Assembly: GCF_024228675.1 (NCBI RefSeq)
Contig: NZ_CP100462.1
Coordinates: 186,001-250,000, forward strand
Direction: 5' to 3'
DNA: 64,000 bases
Source of the DNA: Salinigranum marinum
Lineage (GTDB): Archaea; Halobacteriota; Halobacteria; Halobacteriales; Haloferacaceae
Below, piece by piece: positions 55,429 through 64,000 of this stretch. Every line of letters begins with the position of its first letter. Position 1 is the stretch's first letter. Position numbers and translations under genes: made by a program. The notes under the pieces are model-generated. The model saw only the letters and a program-made list of their open reading frames with translations. It did no database searches and was not told the origin of the DNA.

Positions 55429-56827
55429 CAGTACTTCACGAAGCCGGTTAGTTGAGACGTCTGCTTGCGGAAGGTGTGCTTAGAACCCAGCAAGCAGACA
55501 GTAGACTCCATGAGGACCAGATTCTTAACTTCCTCGTCAACACCCTTGACGAGGAAGTTTCGATCACTCTCGGTGAGAACGCTCAGATAACGTCGGAAGA
55601 GATCTGTGAGGTCCTCGTCGGCGCGTGCGCCGACGGGACCTCAATCTCGACACTTTGTGAGAATAGTGCTAACTCCCCTCGTGCCAACGCCGTCCTCTAT
55701 CATCTTCGGACGAAGTTCGAGCTGGAACAGCTCGAACGAGTCGGAAACACACTCCTCCAGCGAGATATTCTCGATGCCCTTCCCAAGCAGGTGGAGGTCG
55801 TCGCTGACCTCCACCTGCGTCCCTACTACGGTGACGAAGACGGCACAGAGGGCCTCTACCACTCGGAAGCCAAGCGTGGAACAACCGCATTCCACGCGTA
55901 CGCGACGCTGTACGCACGCGTGAAGAACAAACGCTACACGCTGGCGGTGCGCCGTCTTGTCGACGGCGACACCGCCAGCAGCGTCCTCGCCGAGTTTCTC
56001 GGTATCCTTGACGGCCTTGACCTCGGCGTCAAGGCCGTCTACCTCGATCGAGAATTCTACGACAGCAAGTGTCTCACGCTGCTGCAGGCGCACAACCACG
56101 CGTACGTCATCCCGATTATCCGGTGGGGTCAGTCGATCAAGCAAGAACTCTCCGAGGGCTGGAGTCGCGTGATTCACCACGACATGACGGCGAAACTCGA
56201 CGGTCACAGCTGGACCGTCGAGTTTCCCGTCTACATCGACTGTACCTACCAGAACGGACGATACGACGAACATGGCGTGGCGCGTCACGGCTACGCCGCT
56301 GACGCGCCGTTCATCAATTCTCCTCGCGACGCTCGATACCACTACGCGAAACGCTTCGGTATCGAGGCCAGCTACCGACTCTCCGAGCAAACGATTGCGA
56401 CGACTACGACACAGGATCCGGCGGTACGGCTGCTGTACGTCGTAGTGAGTTTGCTGTTACAGAACGTGTGGCGGTATCTGCACTGGGAGTATGTGGCGAC
56501 GCCCCGCCGAGGCGGGCGTCGCCTCTGGGAGTGGTCGTATAAGGAGTTCACCAACATGATCCGACGGGCAGCGTGGACGGCCCTCGCGACGCGTCGGGCC
56601 GTCCCCGCAAACCGACCGCCGGACGACCGGTTCGTCCGGTAACGACCGATCGAGTACGCCCCTGCGGTGAGTGGCAAGGCTGTCGCGTCGGCGGCGGATC
56701 GCCGCCGACAGCGACGATCTTCTCTTGATCTTCCGGTGACCCCCTCGTCAAGATCGATAGTGGAGTCGATTCGACACGGAACTTAAGCTTCAGAGGTGGT
56801 TAGCCGAGGAAGTTTCGTGAAGTACTG
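55429..56827 (+). mobile_element. ISH3 insertion sequence in the PEBP gene
   Basis: 1399 bp with 14-bp perfect terminal repeats, CAGTACTTCACGAA (55429-55442) and its complement (56814-56827), flanked by the 5-bp duplication AGTAT at 55424-55428 and 56828-56832. It carries a full-length transposase in the same orientation as the host gene. Confidence 0.95.
55476..56642 (+). CDS. ISH3 transposase
   Basis: 388-residue DDE transposase. Asp in VVADLHLRPYYGDEDG, Asp in VYLDREFYDSKC and Glu in KRFGIEASYRLSEQTIATTTTQDP are the likely catalytic triad. The C-terminus WEYVATPRRGGRRLWEW ... VPANRPPDDRFVR is typical of ISH3 itself. The GTG at 55476 (opening LRTQQADSRLHEDQ) was preferred over a TTG at 55452 because it matches the known N-terminus. 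Confidence 0.93.
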   Translation: MLRTQQADSRLHEDQILNFLVNTLDEEVSITLGENAQITSEEICEVLVGACADGTSISTLCENSANSPRANAVLYHLRTKFELEQLERVGNTLLQRDILDALPKQVEVVADLHLRPYYGDEDGTEGLYHSEAKRGTTAFHAYATLYARVKNKRYTLAVRRLVDGDTASSVLAEFLGILDGLDLGVKAVYLDREFYDSKCLTLLQAHNHAYVIPIIRWGQSIKQELSEGWSRVIHHDMTAKLDGHSWTVEFPVYIDCTYQNGRYDEHGVARHGYAADAPFINSPRDARYHYAKRFGIEASYRLSEQTIATTTTQDPAVRLLYVVVSLLLQNVWRYLHWEYVATPRRGGRRLWEWSYKEFTNMIRRAAWTALATRRAVPANRPPDDRFVR

Positions 56828-57342
56828 AGTATGGATACACAGCCGAAAACGTGAATCCGCCACTGGAAATCGACGGCGTACCAGAGGAGACCAAGTCATT
56901 AGCGCTGGTGATGGACGACCCGGATGCTGTCGAGCCGGCCGGCAAGGTCTGGGATCACTGGGTGGTCTGGAATATCGACCCGACAACGTCGACGATCCCC
57001 GAAGACTGGAACGCCCTGGAGCGGTTCAAGGACGGAACGATTACGGTGAGCAGGGATACGGCGGCCCGAATCCGCCGGACCGCGAACACAGGTATCGGTT
57101 CCGACTCTTCGCGCTCGCCCAGCGGCTTGATGTCGATACGGATACGACGAAGGATCAGCTCGAATCAGCGATGGATGTGAAGGTCATCACCGAAACGCAA
57201 CTCGATGGAACGTACGCCCCGTGACCACTGATCGTAACGAATAGACACTATGATTCTTGCCCCGTGGTCCCGATATCCTCCGTATATCGGGAGGAAGGCC
57301 ATCCGTTCGCGTGATCGGGTCGTGGGATTTCCATTAGGATTC

Positions 57343-57361
57343 TATGCCGTGCGACGGCATA
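57343..57361. promoter_or_regulatory. 8-bp inverted repeat upstream of the APC permease
   Basis: TATGCCGT (57343-57350) and ACGGCATA (57354-57361) flank a 3-bp spacer, ending 61 bp before the permease ATG. A candidate operator for a dimeric regulator, possibly of the Lrp/HTH type that controls amino-acid transporters. Confidence 0.5.
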
Positions 57362-57422
57362 TCAAAACGTCACAGTAATCTAGCGTCACGGGGACCGGAC
57401 GAAAGAATGATTGTAACGTGAT

Positions 57423-58769
57423 ATGAATTCGTTTCGATCACTCCTGACACGCAGCCGACCGGGGAAACTCGGGTTGCTGGAGGTCATCGCGATGGGCGTC
57501 GGTGGAATGGTTTCGGGCGGGATTTACGCCGTGCTCGGCGTCGCGATGGCACAGGCCGTGAATGCCGTCCCGATATCGTATCTCATCGCGGGCGTCATCA
57601 CGCTGCTGACCGCCTACTCCTATCTCAAACTCACCCTGCACTTTGGCGAGCACGGTGGCGTCTTCTCCTTCGTCGAGCACGTCGTCGACAGTCCGACGGT
57701 GGCTGCGTACGTCGGGTGGGTACTTGTTGTCGGCTATGTCGGCGTGATGGCGATGTACGCGTTTGCGTTCGGTGCATACACTCTCACGGCCGCCCGGGCA
57801 GTCTTCGGAATCGCGCTCCCACAGTATCTTCGTCCGATTATGTCTATCCTGATCGTCGCTGGCTTCGTCGGGCTCAATCTGAAGGGCGTCAACGAAACGG
57901 GCCTCTTCGAGGACATCGCGGTGTACATCAAGATCGCAATTTTGCTCTCCCTCGCAGTCTTGGGGATCGTCTTCTACGACGGGAGCGTGATGGCGATCAA
58001 CTTCTTCAGCGAGGGGGTCGTCAGCCCGATCACCGGGTTTGCGATCATCGTCGTCTCCTACGAGGGGTTTCAGCTGCTGGTGTATGACTACGAGGACATC
58101 GAGAACGTAGAGCGAGTGTTGCCGGTCGGGATGTACGTCGCCATCACCATCGCGATTCTGATCTACGTCTCGGTTTCGTTCATGGCGACGCTTCACCTGA
58201 CGCCCGAGCAGCTCGTGGCTCACGAGGAAGTGGCACTCGCCGAAGCGGTGTCTCATATCCCTGTTCTGGGTGCCGCCGGGTTCGTCCTCGTTATCCTCTC
58301 GGCGATGAAGAGTACCTCCTCGGGGATCAACGCAACCCTCTTTGGGACGGCTCGGCTCGTCCACAAAATCTCGACGGAGGGGGCGCTCCCTCGGGCCTTT
58401 TCGTTCCGAAATCGGGAGGGGATTCCCGTGTATGCGCTTCTCATCATGGGCGGGCTCACAGCTGTGTTCGCCGCCCTCGGCTCGCTCAAGCAGATTACCG
58501 AGTTCGGCTCTGTCGCATTCCTTCTCTCGTTCGCCGTCACGAACTACACGAACCTCCAACTCGCCGACGTGACATGGTCGAACCGGCTCATTCCCGCGCT
58601 CGGCCTCGTTGGAACGGGCGTCGCGATCCCGATCGTCCTCTATCACCTCTATCTCACCGATGTCGAAATACTGCTCTGGATTCTCGGCATCTTCGTCTCG
58701 ATCTTTCTGATCGAATTCCTCTATCTGGAGCGGAGTCCATTCGACCCCGACGTCGAGAGCGATGCATGA
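57423..58769 (+). CDS. APC-superfamily amino acid permease
   Basis: 448 residues, about 12 transmembrane helices. The TM1 region LGLLEVIAMGVGGMVSGGIYAVLGVAMAQA has the GxG unwound helix typical of APC transporters. Conserved TM6/8 blocks follow (FAIIVVSYEGFQLLVYDYEDIENVERVLP and ILSAMKSTSSGINATLFGTARLVHKISTEGALP). Likely a sodium- or proton-coupled amino acid or polyamine transporter. It has no Usp domains, unlike its paralogue at 60637-62976. Confidence 0.9.
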   Translation: MNSFRSLLTRSRPGKLGLLEVIAMGVGGMVSGGIYAVLGVAMAQAVNAVPISYLIAGVITLLTAYSYLKLTLHFGEHGGVFSFVEHVVDSPTVAAYVGWVLVVGYVGVMAMYAFAFGAYTLTAARAVFGIALPQYLRPIMSILIVAGFVGLNLKGVNETGLFEDIAVYIKIAILLSLAVLGIVFYDGSVMAINFFSEGVVSPITGFAIIVVSYEGFQLLVYDYEDIENVERVLPVGMYVAITIAILIYVSVSFMATLHLTPEQLVAHEEVALAEAVSHIPVLGAAGFVLVILSAMKSTSSGINATLFGTARLVHKISTEGALPRAFSFRNREGIPVYALLIMGGLTAVFAALGSLKQITEFGSVAFLLSFAVTNYTNLQLADVTWSNRLIPALGLVGTGVAIPIVLYHLYLTDVEILLWILGIFVSIFLIEFLYLERSPFDPDVESDA

Positions 58770-58884
58770 TCGGTCTAGAGGTGACTCGTCGACCGACCTG
58801 GGAGCCCAGAACGTCTCGATCGAGAGTGAGTAACCACCACTTGACTCGTGCAAATGGAGGCGAAGTGCAACGCGACGATTATGT

Positions 58885-59517
58885 CTACGGTGATGGGTGA
58901 CGTTCGAGTGCGACCGTCTCCGGATCGAGGATATAATAGCTCTCCCAGACCGGAGCGAGGCAGACGACCGTCGTTTCGCCGAACGCGCTCTCGACGTGCT
59001 CGTGGTGGTGGCCGACCAGACAGAGGTCAGGACTGAGGTTTCTCAAGATCCTATCGATGTACTTACAACCGACATCGTATCCATCGCTCTGAAGCAGACC
59101 GTGTGGCGCCTCGTGTGTAAGGAAAACGTCGACCTCGGTAAGCTCCATCACGCGTTCGATGTCCTCTCTGACAAAGTGACGTCGGCGGTCATCCTGGAGT
59201 TCAGCACGGCCCTTGTCGAACTGCGTGGGGGCGTAGTTTCCCGAGAGCCCAGCGACTCGAATACCATGGAGTTCGACAGCGGTGCTCGCGAGGAGATGCA
59301 CGTTCGTCGTACGGTCAGAGTCGCTCCCGGTTCGAAGCGATTCGATGATGTCAAGATCCTCGTTGTTGCCGGCGATGAACCACGTTGGGAGCGGAAGGTC
59401 GTAGTATAGCAGATCACCCACCTGGAGAGCGGTATCCGTATCGGCCTCCTCGTAAGCGGTTAACAACGCTCTGCGGTTCGACTGCTCATCCGCATGGGCG
59501 TCACCAAGGACGAGCAT
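58885..59517 (-). CDS. Calcineurin-like metallophosphoesterase
   Basis: 210 residues with the full set of metal motifs: LVLGDAHADEQSNRRAL (GDxH), QVGDLLYY (GDxx), WFIAGNNEDLD (GNxE/D), DVFLTHEAPHG (H) and CLVGHHHEHVES (GHxH). Small members hydrolyse phosphodiesters or phosphomonoesters; the substrate is unknown. The gene is convergent with the permease. Confidence 0.9.
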   Translation of the reverse strand: MLVLGDAHADEQSNRRALLTAYEEADTDTALQVGDLLYYDLPLPTWFIAGNNEDLDIIESLRTGSDSDRTTNVHLLASTAVELHGIRVAGLSGNYAPTQFDKGRAELQDDRRRHFVREDIERVMELTEVDVFLTHEAPHGLLQSDGYDVGCKYIDRILRNLSPDLCLVGHHHEHVESAFGETTVVCLAPVWESYYILDPETVALERHPSP

Positions 59518-59608
59518 CGGAGTGATGTTCGTTAGAGGGTGAGTTAACCTCTAGAGGTTTCTGTGTGTGAAGCCCATGACGAAAGTTGGTTTGTCAGTGG
59601 TATCTTCT

Positions 59609-60037
59609 CTATTCGATCTCACGGACCTCGACATCGAAGGTCAACGTCTGGCCCGACCGCTCCGGATCGAAGTCTACCCGAACCATCTCGTCGTCCACAG
59701 CGACGACTTCACCCAGCAGACCGGTCTTTGCGTGAATTTCCTGCCCGGGTTCGGCGGGCTCCCCGACCATCGCTTCGAACTCGGCCAGATCGTACGTGAT
59801 CTGGAGGTCCTCGTGTGGTGTCTCGATACGCTTCGTCTCACCGACCTCCATGCCGAACAGTCCCTCCTGGAGTGACGAGATGGTGGGCTCGGCGCCGACC
59901 TCCAGTACGATCGGTCGGAAGCGTTTGTCGGCGTCGACCTCGTATCCGGCCGCTACGTCCTGCGAGGATGTGTCGAATAGTTCTCCGTCTGGATAGGTCG
60001 CTGTGAACGCTATCTTGACACGGGTTCCGGAATTCAA
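59609..60037 (-). CDS. FKBP-type peptidyl-prolyl isomerase, SlyD-like
   Basis: 142 residues. TRVKIAFTATYPDGELFDTSSQDVA opens the FKBP domain, VGAEPTISSLQEGLFGMEVGETKRIETPHED contains the active-site/IF-loop boundary, and QEIHAKTGLLGEVVAVDDEMVRVDFD is the inserted-flap region seen in archaeal SlyD-like proteins. It would catalyse proline isomerisation and act as a folding helper. The His-rich metal tail of bacterial SlyD is missing. Confidence 0.9.
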   Translation of the reverse strand: MNSGTRVKIAFTATYPDGELFDTSSQDVAAGYEVDADKRFRPIVLEVGAEPTISSLQEGLFGMEVGETKRIETPHEDLQITYDLAEFEAMVGEPAEPGQEIHAKTGLLGEVVAVDDEMVRVDFDPERSGQTLTFDVEVREIE

Positions 60038-60190
60038 CTACCATATTCGAGGATACGAGGGCGCTCGCGAAAAGTGAGGGGGACCAGCACCAGGCTTTGA
60101 AGAGGTCGCGACGGGGATGGAGAGATCCTCGTACTCAGTCCCTGGTAACGGACGGAGATATTGATAATAGATGGGTGTCTCGGTTCGGTC

Positions 60191-60464
60191 ATGGCGACCG
60201 TTTACTTCAGAGATGGTACGGAACCGGTCGAGAGCGAGCGCGTGTTCATCGCCGAGAATATGGGTCGCGGTGACCAGTGAGGAGCAGGCCCCGGTCATGT
60301 ATCCGGCCGATAGGGTCGATCGAGCCGAGGGAACGGACGACATCTACTACGACACAGCCGTCCTGACCGAGGAGATCGGCTCCAGAAACGTCGATGACGA
60401 AGGACACGTCCTCCAAGAACCGGAGCTCGTTCGTCGGATGGTGACCGAGGTGGAAATTTACTGA
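60191..60464 (+). pseudogene. Small haloarchaeal gene, frameshifted
   Basis: The first frame gives MATVYFRDGTEPVESERVFIAENM. The second continues VAVTSEEQAPVMYPADRVDRAEGTDDIYYDTAVLTEEIGSRNVDDEGHVLQEPELVRRMVTEVEIY to the stop. The shift lies between 60255 and 60265. The rejoined protein of about 90 residues is acidic and looks conserved; no family recognised. Frameshift or sequence error. Confidence 0.65.
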
Positions 60465-60602
60465 TAGGCCTGTTTCGTCCCTGGTAACGAACGAATTCCC
60501 TTTCTTCCGGGCCATTTCGTCATCTCCGTTCGCTTAGGTACCTACTGTTTCGGCACGTGTGCTGACGGAGAGTGGTGGCTCGCAGTGGGAATCCCCCTGC
60601 TC

Positions 60603-60611
60603 GTTTATTAG
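60603..60611 (+). promoter_or_regulatory. TATA box of the APC-Usp gene
   Basis: GTTTATTAG at 60603-60611 sits 26-34 bp before the ATG at 60637, the usual distance for a leaderless haloarchaeal transcript. Confidence 0.6.
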
Positions 60612-60636
60612 CCAGACAAACTAACAGAACGGCTAT

Positions 60637-62976
60637 ATGGTTGAGCACACGCGAACACTTGATTTCAAAATCGCGTTCGCGATCGGGCTAGGGACGATGA
60701 TCGCGGCGGGGATCTTCTCGCTTTCTGGAACAGCCGTGTTCCGGATCGGTTCGAGCGCCGTCGTCGCGTTCGTGCTTGCAGCGCTGGTCGCTGGAATCAC
60801 CGCTGCAGCCTACTCCGAGTTCGCGTCGATCTACTCCGAAAACGGTGGGGGTTACCTCTTTTGCTCGCGGACCTTCGAAGAGCGGGACCGCCTCAAATAT
60901 GGCGTCGGTATGTCACTCTTTCTCGGATACACTGGCACAACGGCGTTCTATCTCGCAACGATGGACGAGTGGTTCTTCCGGTTCATCCTCCCGGAGTCGC
61001 TCCAAGTCTTGCCCCACGGAAGCGTTGGGATTCTCGCTGCACTAACACTCGGAATGCTGAACGCTCGTGGAACCGAGGAATCGGGGATGTTCCAGCTCAT
61101 TGTAACGAGTGCGAAGGTCGGTGTCCTGTTCGCTTTCATCGGAGGAGCGATTGCGTTCGTCGGACCGACGAAGGCGACTGCGACGTTCGTATCGAGCGTC
61201 GAGGTCGAACCGATAGGCATCGTCTCGGTCGCCGCGCTGGCATTCATTACCTTCTTCGGCTTCTCTGCCATCGCCGCGAGCGCGGGCGAGATTATCGAAC
61301 CTCGAAGGACCGTCCCCCGTTCCATCGCCGCAAGCATGGTCACCGTCACAGTTCTGTACGCGCTCGTCATCATCGCGATGGTGAACGCGCCAGTCCCCCG
61401 CGAAGTGCTCGCACAGGGAGAGACGGCGATGGGGACCGTGGCAGCATCCTTCCTTGGACCGTGGGGGCAGTTGCTCATCGTCGCTGGCGCCGTTTTCTCG
61501 ATGGTGAGCGCCTCGAACGCGTCAATCCTCGCCGCGAGCGGGATCGGCTCGCTCATGGGCCGCCAGGGACACGCTCCCCGGCAGTTTGCCCGGATTCACC
61601 GCGATTATCGCACGCCGTTCTGGAGCGTGACGACGGCGACGGCGACGATCAGCCTCCTTATCTTTGCGTTCATCACACTCTTCTCGGAGCACGGACTGCT
61701 CGGCGTCCACTCCCTCGGCCTCGAATCACTCACCGGGTTCGCCACGTTCAATCTCCTCGTCCCCCTGGCCGTGGTAGACATCGCGCTGATCTATTCCCGC
61801 CGGAACCATCCGGATATCGAGCGAGGGTTCTCGATGCCACTCGTTCCCGCACTTCCCGTGGTAGGGGTACTGGCCAATCTCGCGCTTATCTTGAACCTTC
61901 CACCCGTCGGGGTCGTCGTTGGCGCTGTATTCACTCTCGGACTCTTCGTCGCGTATTTCGTCTGGGGCGGTGCTCCCCACGTGGAAGAACTCGTCGAGAG
62001 GGTCGTCCCTCCCGGCGTTCCCGCCACAACGACCAGCGGTGCCCCAGCCGGTGGTGAGGCCGAGGAAGCGGAGTCAGAACGATTTCGGATTCTCGTCGCG
62101 ATTGCACGCCCAGAGCGGGCTGTTCCCTACGTACGGCTCGCGGAGATGTTGAGTCGCGGACGAGGCACCGAGCCGCTGGTGCAGATCCTGAACGTCACGC
62201 ATATCCCCGACCAGACGCCGAACGAAATGGTCCGCGAGACAGCCCAGGAACGAGCCATGCGAATCGAAGAGCAACTCTCCGCAGCCGACGTCGACGTGGA
62301 ATACACTGTCGAAGGACACGTCTGTCGGGACATCGCATTCGACATCCTCCAGACGGCCCGGGACGACCAGGCTGATCAGATTCTGATGGGCTACCCAGAG
62401 GAGCACCCAACAATCACCGAAACCGTCGAATACAACGCTCCGTGTGGTGTGTTCTTCACGAGCAATGTGGACGCCATCGACGATCTCTCGACCATCAACA
62501 TCGGTGCCGGGGGCGGTCCGCACCATCTCGCGCTGTTGCCGATCGTGAATCGGCTGGGGGAGCAGGGTGCCGAGGTACACGTCATCAGCGTCACTCCGGA
62601 GACGGGGGGGACCGCCGAACCCGTCGACGAAACCGTCTCGGCCCTCATGGAGATCGAGTCGCTCCACGTACACAACGTGACCGCCGACACGGTCGCCGAA
62701 GGGCTCGTCTCGACGACGATTGGAAACGGCGGACTTCTGGTTATTGGGGCGACCCGTGACCGCCGGCTCCGACGCTGGGTGTTCGGCAGCACGCCCGACC
62801 GAACGATCGATCTCGCCCGTTCCTCAAACGTTCCATTGCTGATTCACGCGAGCACGAGTGGCGTCTCCGGTCGTATCGAAGAGTACCTCTTCCCCATCTA
62901 CCGCTATCTCCGACGTCACCTCGGGGAGCGACGTGCGTTCAGACGCATCATTGAGACGCCCAGTGAAACGGAGTAG
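60637..62976 (+). CDS. Amino acid transporter fused to two universal stress protein domains
   Basis: 779 residues. Residues about 1-445 form a 12-helix APC-superfamily transporter (FAIGLGTMIAAGIFSLSGTAVFRIGSSAV; TFFGFSAIAASAGEIIEPRRTVPRSI; VSASNASILAASGIGSLMGRQG). Residues about 480-620 (FRILVAIARPERAVPYVRLAEML ... DQILMGYPEEHP) and 625-745 (TINIGAGGGPHHLALLPIVNRLGEQG ... LLVIGATRDRRLRRWVFGSTPDRTIDLARSSNVPLLIHAS) are two Usp domains. The second keeps the G-x2-..-GS ATP loop. The fusion implies nucleotide-gated transport. Common in haloarchaea. Confidence 0.92.
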   Translation: MVEHTRTLDFKIAFAIGLGTMIAAGIFSLSGTAVFRIGSSAVVAFVLAALVAGITAAAYSEFASIYSENGGGYLFCSRTFEERDRLKYGVGMSLFLGYTGTTAFYLATMDEWFFRFILPESLQVLPHGSVGILAALTLGMLNARGTEESGMFQLIVTSAKVGVLFAFIGGAIAFVGPTKATATFVSSVEVEPIGIVSVAALAFITFFGFSAIAASAGEIIEPRRTVPRSIAASMVTVTVLYALVIIAMVNAPVPREVLAQGETAMGTVAASFLGPWGQLLIVAGAVFSMVSASNASILAASGIGSLMGRQGHAPRQFARIHRDYRTPFWSVTTATATISLLIFAFITLFSEHGLLGVHSLGLESLTGFATFNLLVPLAVVDIALIYSRRNHPDIERGFSMPLVPALPVVGVLANLALILNLPPVGVVVGAVFTLGLFVAYFVWGGAPHVEELVERVVPPGVPATTTSGAPAGGEAEEAESERFRILVAIARPERAVPYVRLAEMLSRGRGTEPLVQILNVTHIPDQTPNEMVRETAQERAMRIEEQLSAADVDVEYTVEGHVCRDIAFDILQTARDDQADQILMGYPEEHPTITETVEYNAPCGVFFTSNVDAIDDLSTINIGAGGGPHHLALLPIVNRLGEQGAEVHVISVTPETGGTAEPVDETVSALMEIESLHVHNVTADTVAEGLVSTTIGNGGLLVIGATRDRRLRRWVFGSTPDRTIDLARSSNVPLLIHASTSGVSGRIEEYLFPIYRYLRRHLGERRAFRRIIETPSETE

Positions 62977-63137
62977 TAAGCAACCCGGTAGGAGAGTAAT
63001 CCGAGAAACAATCCGACCTTCGGACCGGATAAATCCGACGATCAACCACCTGTATCACGTCCGAAGCAGGACACGGTTGGATCGCCTTTCCGCTGGTCGT
63101 ATCCGAGATCCGGAAAACGACCGTTCGAAAGCAACAT

Positions 63138-63782
63138 TCACTGTTCTCCTGCAAGATATTCCATCGCCTCTTCGTCGGAAACCTGGTCGAAGCGCTCGTA
63201 GAACTGGCCGACCCCCATGAAGCGACTCGGTGTCTCGAGGACGACCACCTCGTCAGCCAATTCCTGTAACTCGTGAACGGTGTCGGGTGGCCCAACCGGG
63301 ACCGCCAGCACGACGCGTTCGGCGTCGGTTTTCCGGAGCATCTGGAGGCACGCTCTGACGGTCGAACCCGTGGCTACTCCATCATCGACGACGGCGACGG
63401 TCTTCCCGGTCAGGTCGGGTTCGGATCGCTCGCCCCGGTAGCGATCGGCCTTCTGACGCGCGTTCTCGGCTTCCCGCTCGCGCTCCTGTTCGAAGTATTC
63501 CTCGTCAGCACCCGTCCCGTGGACGGCTTCTCCGTTGCGCCAGACGCTGCCGTCACTGGCGACGGCACCGATGGCCAGCTCCGGGTTGCCTGGCGCGCCG
63601 ATCTTCGACGCGACGACGATATCGAGCGGGACATTGAGCACGTCGGCGACGGCTCGTCCGAGCGGGAGCCCCCCACGAGGGATAGCGAGCACAATATCTA
63701 CGTCGATCTCCCGCTCGCTGAGCGCTTCTCCGAGTTGTGTTCCCGCCTCAGTACGGTCTTTGAATCGGGAAGAGTCTGGCAT
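63138..63782 (-). CDS. Phosphoribosyltransferase
   Basis: 214 residues. It has the PRPP-binding motif VAVVDDGVATGSTVRA near residue 130 and VLAIPRGGLPLGRAVADVLNVPLDIVVASKIGAPGNPELAIGAVASDG at the N-terminus. This matches the putative PRTases (ComF/Gpt-like, often fused to dienelactone hydrolase) that lie beside Usp and alpha/beta hydrolase genes. The next gene on the right is such a hydrolase, transcribed divergently. The base substrate is unknown. Confidence 0.9.
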   Translation of the reverse strand: MPDSSRFKDRTEAGTQLGEALSEREIDVDIVLAIPRGGLPLGRAVADVLNVPLDIVVASKIGAPGNPELAIGAVASDGSVWRNGEAVHGTGADEEYFEQEREREAENARQKADRYRGERSEPDLTGKTVAVVDDGVATGSTVRACLQMLRKTDAERVVLAVPVGPPDTVHELQELADEVVVLETPSRFMGVGQFYERFDQVSDEEAMEYLAGEQ

Positions 63783-63888
63783 GAGTCCTCAATAGAAAGA
63801 GATGCCACAGCGGCCTGTAACATGTGACCGTTCTCACGAACTCGGAATGACCGTGTGAATGATGACCACGGCGGGTGTCGGGGTCAGT

Positions 63889-64000
63889 ATGTCCCAGACG
63901 ACCGAGAATCTCGTCCATATCCCGGTCGACGATGTCGAACTCGAGGGAATCCTCGACGTTCCGGACGGAGCGAGGGGCCTGGTGGTCTTCGCCCACGGGA
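63889..64000 (+). CDS. Alpha/beta hydrolase (dienelactone hydrolase-like), N-terminal part
   Basis: Only the first 37 residues are in the window: MSQTTENLVHIPVDDVELEGILDVPDGARGLVVFAHG. The end GLVVFAHG is the oxyanion-hole strand of alpha/beta hydrolases, as found next to phosphoribosyltransferase genes. An upstream in-frame ATG at 63862 is an alternative start. Confidence 0.75.
   Translation, partial: MSQTTENLVHIPVDDVELEGILDVPDGARGLVVFAHG

Larger units (their letters stand above)
55366..57224 (+). pseudogene. PEBP family (YbhB/YbcL-like) protein, split by an ISH3 element and frameshifted
   Basis: N-terminal MTTLQLTSPAFANGDPIPDKY (55366-55428) joins in frame, after removing the element and one AGTAT copy, to GYTAENVNPPLEIDGVPEETKSLALVMDDPDAVEPAGKVWDHWVVWNIDP (from 56833). 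A one-base loss near 57015 shifts the rest: NDYGEQGYGGPNPPDREHRYRFRLFALAQRLD ... VITETQLDGTYAP, stop at 57222-57224. That is a complete phosphatidylethanolamine-binding protein fold with the DPDA and GP(N)PP ligand motifs. Two lesions make it inactive. Confidence 0.92.

Overview
The window is haloarchaeal DNA. The proteins are acidic and encoded at high GC, promoters are AT-rich TATA-type boxes about 25-30 bp upstream of leaderless starts, and the mobile elements (ISH3, ISH1, ISH4, IS608-like and IS6 types) are those of halophilic archaea. A ParA-type partition pair at 27.2-28.5 kb, inside catabolic gene clusters, suggests a megaplasmid or secondary chromosome, although an integrated replicon is also possible. 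No rRNA, tRNA or CRISPR array was found.

1-28 kb is a catabolic region. It holds a split polyamine-type ABC importer (ATPase at 0.5 kb, two permeases at 10.2-12.0 kb, no binding protein seen). With it are two D-2-hydroxyacid dehydrogenases, a class I aminotransferase, a Rid-family protein, an M20 carbamoylase-type hydrolase cut in two by an ISH3-family element, a LutC plus fused LutB-LutA lactate-oxidation pair, a PfkB kinase and an SDR. A sugar-acid-like module follows: IclR regulator, HpcH/HpaI aldolase, Gfo/Idh/MocA dehydrogenase, enolase-superfamily dehydratase and an IolE-like TIM barrel. An F420/LLM oxidoreductase and a ThDP enzyme complete it. At 22.15-22.94 kb a deletion has fused the C-terminal halves of two divergent genes.

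28-33 kb holds the partition pair, a rhodanese/metallo-beta-lactamase sulfur-oxidation fusion, a DUF4864-like protein, a fumarate reductase/aspartate oxidase-type flavoprotein and a small membrane protein.

33-47 kb is accessory and decaying. It starts with an HTH regulator (with a clear operator) and a small partner. Then comes an MNT-HEPN toxin-antitoxin pair ruined by frameshifts, whose HEPN gene carries an IS608-like TnpA/TnpB element whose tnpA in turn carries an ISH1-like element. A CPBP-like membrane protein, an ISH4-type element, an IS6 relic, integrase and transposase scraps, several small haloarchaeal genes and a four-CBS protein follow.

47-53 kb carries the most interesting functional cluster. 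A catabolic (class II) HMG-CoA reductase is translationally coupled to an AtuA-type protein, an AtuA-associated small protein and an unknown protein. It converges on a sodium:solute symporter with a small membrane partner. Mevalonate or isoprenoid-acid uptake and breakdown is the working hypothesis.

53-64 kb is a stress and transport region: HD hydrolase, UspA, an ISH3-interrupted PEBP gene, two APC transporters (one fused to two Usp domains), a phosphoesterase, an FKBP, a phosphoribosyltransferase and the start of an alpha/beta hydrolase. Many small genes here and in the 33-47 kb region have 1-2 base frameshifts. This is either real decay next to insertion sequences or residual assembly error.
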